NCBI GenBank assembly: GCA_015487755.1
Contig: WFPG01000097.1
Span: forward strand, 1 to 8,898
Direction of reading: 5' to 3'
Source of the DNA: Acidobacteriota bacterium
GTDB lineage: Bacteria > Acidobacteriota > Holophagae > Thermotomaculales > Thermotomaculaceae
Length of the DNA: 8,898 nt
This document shows, piece after piece, positions 7,201-8,898 of the stretch (position 1 is the stretch's first letter; each line of letters begins with the position of its first letter). The position numbers were made by a program, and so were the translations under genes. Below the pieces are notes generated by a model. It worked only from the letters and a program-made list of their open reading frames with translations, did no database searches and was not told the origin of the DNA.

Positions 7201-7729
7201 CGTGGTCTTGAATTTCAAGGAAAAAGTTTCCCTTGCCGAAAATCTCTTCAAACCTCTTTGCAGCCTTTTTGGCATGCTCAATATCCTTGTTAAGTATTGC
7301 CTCTGAAACTTCCCCCTTTAAGCACGCTGAAAGCCCTATTAAACCCTCGCTATACTCTCTCAATAATTCAATGTCTATTCTCGGTTTATAGTAAAACCCC
7401 TCAGTGTACGCCCTTGAAACAAGGGTGCACAGGTTTTGATAGCCTTTATTGTTTTTTGCAAGAAGGACAAGGTGGTTCATCCCCCCTTTGCCCTTTTCTT
7501 TATTTAACCTGCTTCCCTTTGCAACATAAACCTCGCAGCCTAAAATAGGCTTTATCCCTTCGCTTTTTGCCGCAAGGTAAAACTCGGCAATCCCGAACAT
7601 TGCCCCGTGGTCAGTTACCGCAATCGCGGGCATTCCCAATTCCTTCGCTCTCTTTACCATAGGCTTTATCTTTGTCAAACCGTCAAGCAAACTGTACTCT
7701 GTATGTGTATGCAGGTGCACAAAACTCAT
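4232..7729 (-). CDS. dnaE: DNA polymerase III alpha subunit
   Basis: This is the catalytic subunit of the replicative C-family polymerase holoenzyme, 1165 residues, normal for DnaE1. Order of domains: PHP (about 1-270), palm/thumb/fingers (about 270-810), helix-hairpin-helix (about 810-890), OB fold (about 995-1085), and a C-terminal domain. PHP residues H5 and H7 (HLH), D40 and H41 (TDHG), E66, H86, C136, D204 and H206 (NDVHY) are all retained. The palm shows GPGRGSAAGS (359-368), FLNPERKSMPDIDIDF (391-406) with the catalytic aspartates, and the third aspartate D558 in KMDFLGL. HAGIHAAGVII (508-518), AMYRPGPI (638-645) and GFNKSHSTAYA (752-762) are further family blocks. LFGLGAIKGVG (831-841) marks the HhH. 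The region expected to bind the sliding clamp reads LIPLF (918-922), without the usual Gln. The ATG has GGAG at 7738-7735, spaced 5 nt. It may have its own promoter in the 76-nt gap before it, but none is convincing. Confidence 0.98.
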   Translation of the reverse strand: MSFVHLHTHTEYSLLDGLTKIKPMVKRAKELGMPAIAVTDHGAMFGIAEFYLAAKSEGIKPILGCEVYVAKGSRLNKEKGKGGMNHLVLLAKNNKGYQNLCTLVSRAYTEGFYYKPRIDIELLREYSEGLIGLSACLKGEVSEAILNKDIEHAKKAAKRFEEIFGKGNFFLEIQDHGLEDEKFVMPQMIKIARELDIPLVATNDVHYLNKEDSFVHDVLLCIQTNKLLTDTDRMKYEPEKFYFKSREEMEELFGFIPEALDNTLKIAEMCDVELPSKMMFPDFQVPEGYNLDTYLKKLAYDGLVKLRDSGKLSKDIPFEEYEKRLETEFEVITTKGFAGYFLIVWDFINYAKQNNIPVGPGRGSAAGSLIAFTLGITDVDPLRYKLLFERFLNPERKSMPDIDIDFCKLKREDVINYVKEKYGEEKVSQIATISRMKGKSAFKDVARVMGIAASEANMVTTKLFPSGLNVTISRAIEESDEFKKYMESSPEKKKLVETALKIEDTARHAGIHAAGVIIAPRPIQELAPVYIETKSKAPVPIVQYDKKYVEKIGLLKMDFLGLKTLSIIDYCEKLIFERHGITKEELEKEMEKLNDDEVFEIFRKGETQAIFQFESPGMRGLLRKMKPTVIEDLIAANAMYRPGPIQSGLLDSFIKRKHGIEKIDYFIDDLKDILEETYGTIIYQEQIMLIAQKLAGYSLGEADILRRAMGKKQMDVMMEQQEKFIKGGIERGYPKEKLEELFKIMVGFAEYGFNKSHSTAYAILAYKTAYLKVKYPLEFATAVLTLEQISTTKVEDILKIKPMLESLNIKLLPPDINKSGESFTIVGENILFGLGAIKGVGGAALESILEERKKGEYRSFKDFLKRVDLRKVNKKVVESLIMSGAFDSFGDKRKYLFETLEIQMKQAQKEQEEKRRGLIPLFEIEDGEEENKENQPEWGKAELLEKEFDVLGFYASGHPLDDYAKELRRFSTMSVREILDLYDRGEEDSDYISDEPFSVVIGGIIKNVRFKKDRNGNKMANFELEDLTGKVEVVAFASCFEENKGRNVIENLSEMLKQEKGIFFVYGTVNLKNDRPGIILNNLVPYDKMVKNEAKMLIVEVKDGNQIEALKKEVEFFKGDNLALFFLVRFEGKKVIIRAAEKYRLSYDILDSDIFKTLGITYNLN

Positions 7730-7805
7730 ATAATCTCCGTCAAATTTTTTACCTGTACAATTTTACCAGAATAAGGGCTTATTTTTTCAGAATTAAAACA
7801 ATGGT

Positions 7806-8492
7806 TTATTTATCAAAAACAACCTTGAAATTGTCAAAGAAAACATAGGAATCCGCCTTTGACCATAGGCCGATTCTTCCTGAAATAGGCTTTTTGTTTG
7901 TGTACTTTATGTAAAGTTTGCCGTTCATATAGCCGTAAACCTTTTTGCCGTCAATCACAACCTTTAATGTATGCCATACTTTGGACGGTGTTTTTACATT
8001 CCTTATCCATTGAACAACCGAGCGCCTGCCGTTTTTCAGCCTGAACAAAACTATGTTGTTTTCAAGAGGGTTAGCCCTTATTACAAGGTAATCTCCGTTT
8101 TTCTTTATATCAAAGGCAATGCCGGCACCTCTGTCAATCCTTCCGCTTATTGCCTTAAACTGCACGGATATTTCACCCTTCCTGAAATCCTTAATCCCTT
8201 TGAGCACGGTTAATGGAAAGTATTTGTAAGCCTGAACATTGTCAAGAAACTCCGCATACCTCTCGCCGTACAAAGCCTTTGCCTTTTCAGCGACCCCGGG
8301 AGAAAGCGTTCCCCTTGCCCACTTCCTTCCGTCAACGGCGTAAACAGTGTTTTTCCCGTCTTTGTCAAGATGCCAATAACCCACTATTGAGGCAAAGTCA
8401 TTGGCACTTTTTTCAAAATCAACGGTTAAGGTTTTAGAAAACACAAGCAAAGCAACAATACCCAAAAGCAAAACGGCAAATACCCTTTTCAT
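7806..8492 (-). CDS. Secreted concanavalin-A-like (LamG/DUF1080-type) domain protein
   Basis: The product has 228 residues. Residues 1-19 form a signal peptide (MKRVFAVLLLGIVALLVFS, cleavage probably before K20), so it is exported. The mature part looks like a single beta-sandwich domain of the concanavalin A-like/DUF1080 (3-keto-disaccharide hydrolase-like) type. Supporting blocks are KGEISVQFKAISGRIDRGAGIAF (105-127), GDYLVIRANPLENNIVLFRLKNG (133-155), WHTLKVVIDG (173-182), and the closing GRIGLWSKADSYVFFDNFKV (205-224). Related proteins are often annotated as family-16-like or DUF1080. I see no ExDxxE-type GH16 catalytic motif, so a binding rather than hydrolytic role is as likely. Location is periplasmic or extracellular. 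The ATG has GGGGG at 8502-8498, spaced 5 nt, directly behind the stop of the preceding gene. It ends 76 nt before dnaE. The fold call is by sequence pattern only and the substrate is unknown. Confidence 0.75.
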   Translation of the reverse strand: MKRVFAVLLLGIVALLVFSKTLTVDFEKSANDFASIVGYWHLDKDGKNTVYAVDGRKWARGTLSPGVAEKAKALYGERYAEFLDNVQAYKYFPLTVLKGIKDFRKGEISVQFKAISGRIDRGAGIAFDIKKNGDYLVIRANPLENNIVLFRLKNGRRSVVQWIRNVKTPSKVWHTLKVVIDGKKVYGYMNGKLYIKYTNKKPISGRIGLWSKADSYVFFDNFKVVFDK

Positions 8493-8497
8493 ACAAA

Positions 8498-8504
8498 CCC
8501 CCTA
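8498..8504 (-). promoter_or_regulatory. Ribosome-binding site fused to the preceding stop codon
   Basis: On the minus strand the sequence reads TAGGGGG, then TTTGT, then ATG. The TAG at 8504-8502 ends the upstream gene, and its A and G form the first bases of the AGGGGG ribosome-binding site of the secreted ConA-like gene. Only 9 nt separate stop and start, an arrangement that favours translational coupling. It also fixes the ATG at 8492 as the start. Confidence 0.7.
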
Positions 8505-8898
8505 TTTAAAAAATTTTCTCTTCTGCACAAAAATCAACATAAAAACAAAAAGCAAAGGCAAAAACAGATAAAAGAAAAGCCTTAAAAAGTAAACAGCCTT
8601 TTTGCTTACAATTAGTGGATAACCCTTAAAATCAGACCGTCCATTTAACGGGATTTTTATCCCTGAAAGTCTGGAAAGTATTATAAAAGCCTCTTCTGGG
8701 CTGTTTGAGTATGTCTTTTCGCAGTCAAATTTGTTTCCTGTTTTCAGGCAATAAACAAAAATACCGTAATTTTCTTCCAACTCTTTCCCCTTAACACAAA
8801 CAACCTCTGTGTCAGGTTTTACAAGGAGAAGTTTATCAAGAAACTCGTTTTTGTAATCTGCAAACCTTGAGTCTGTTTTTCTTAAAAATATTTTAATC
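8502..8898 (-). CDS. Unknown protein with C-terminal membrane anchor (partial, 5' end outside window)
   Basis: The frame is open from the window edge (first full codon at 8897-8895) to TAG at 8504-8502, giving 131 residues of C-terminus. A TTG at 8780 could be taken as a start, but the frame continues coding-like sequence upstream of it (for example NEFLDKLLLVKPDTEVVCVKG), so the gene almost certainly begins beyond the window. The visible part is a soluble region with cysteines at fragment residues 34, 50 and 59. It includes YGIFVYCLKTGNKFDCEKTY and the conserved-looking stretch SPEEAFIILSRLSGIKIPLNG. A strong hydrophobic helix follows at about 101-124 (AVYFLRLFFYLFLPLLFVFM and beyond), with a basic tail QKRKFFK. 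Inferred topology: soluble part outside, short basic tail in the cytoplasm. I do not recognise the family. It is probably co-transcribed with the secreted protein that follows. Confidence 0.7.
   Translation of the reverse strand, partial: IKIFLRKTDSRFADYKNEFLDKLLLVKPDTEVVCVKGKELEENYGIFVYCLKTGNKFDCEKTYSNSPEEAFIILSRLSGIKIPLNGRSDFKGYPLIVSKKAVYFLRLFFYLFLPLLFVFMLIFVQKRKFFK

Noticed and set aside
7770..7787. AATAAG-GG-CTTATT inverted repeat followed by a T run on the plus strand, resembling an intrinsic terminator
   Set aside because: The T run follows the hairpin only on the plus strand, and no plus-strand gene lies upstream. On the minus strand, where it would matter, no U tract follows. The stem is also short and AT-rich with a 2-nt loop.
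7730..7805. Possible dnaE promoter with TAAAAT as -10 box on the minus strand
   Set aside because: The best upstream -35 match is only CTGAAA at 19-nt spacing, which is too weak to annotate as a promoter.
8502..8780. A complete 92-residue gene starting at TTG 8780
   Set aside because: The frame stays open with coding-like sequence to the window edge, and no ribosome-binding site precedes the TTG. The gene is better treated as a fragment.

Overview
This window is bacterial and gene-dense. It has five complete protein genes with usable or adjusted starts on either strand, one more complete secreted-protein gene, and two gene fragments cut by the window edges. Housekeeping genes (gatB, pepT, dnaE) alternate with poorly characterised envelope proteins. 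Having GatB points to a bacterium that makes Gln-tRNA(Gln) and/or Asn-tRNA(Asn) indirectly. The DNA is moderately AT-rich. Arginine is written almost only as AGA/AGG, and the proteins are rich in Lys, Glu and Ile. That fits a low-GC, possibly thermophilic lineage, but I cannot name the taxon from the sequence.

Plus strand, left half: the last codons of an unidentified gene (1-48) are followed after 12 nt by gatB (61-1476). A membrane-anchored HExxH metallopeptidase-like protein comes next. Its signal peptide can only be translated if the gene starts at a non-canonical AUU codon at 1491. After a 64-nt gap comes pepT (2488-3729, tripeptidase), which overlaps by ATGA a small two-helix membrane protein of unknown function (3726-4235). 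The close spacing suggests one or two co-transcribed groups. The 64-nt gap before pepT is AT-rich and gives no convincing promoter or terminator.

Minus strand, right half: dnaE (7729 to 4232) encodes the replicative DNA polymerase III alpha subunit, with an apparently intact PHP metal site. Its stop codon overlaps the stop of the convergent plus-strand gene within a 4-bp TTAA. Upstream of dnaE is a secreted concanavalin-A-like (LamG/DUF1080-type) protein (8492 to 7806). Upstream of that is the 3' part of a gene for a protein with a C-terminal membrane anchor (8898 to 8502), whose stop codon abuts the next ribosome-binding site. These last two look like a translationally linked pair working in the cell envelope.

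No tRNA, rRNA, insertion sequence, CRISPR array, long repeat or gene-free stretch over 100 nt was seen. I found no convincing new multi-gene system. The best leads are the hidden AUU start with signal peptide, the two unknown envelope genes, and unusual positions in DnaE.
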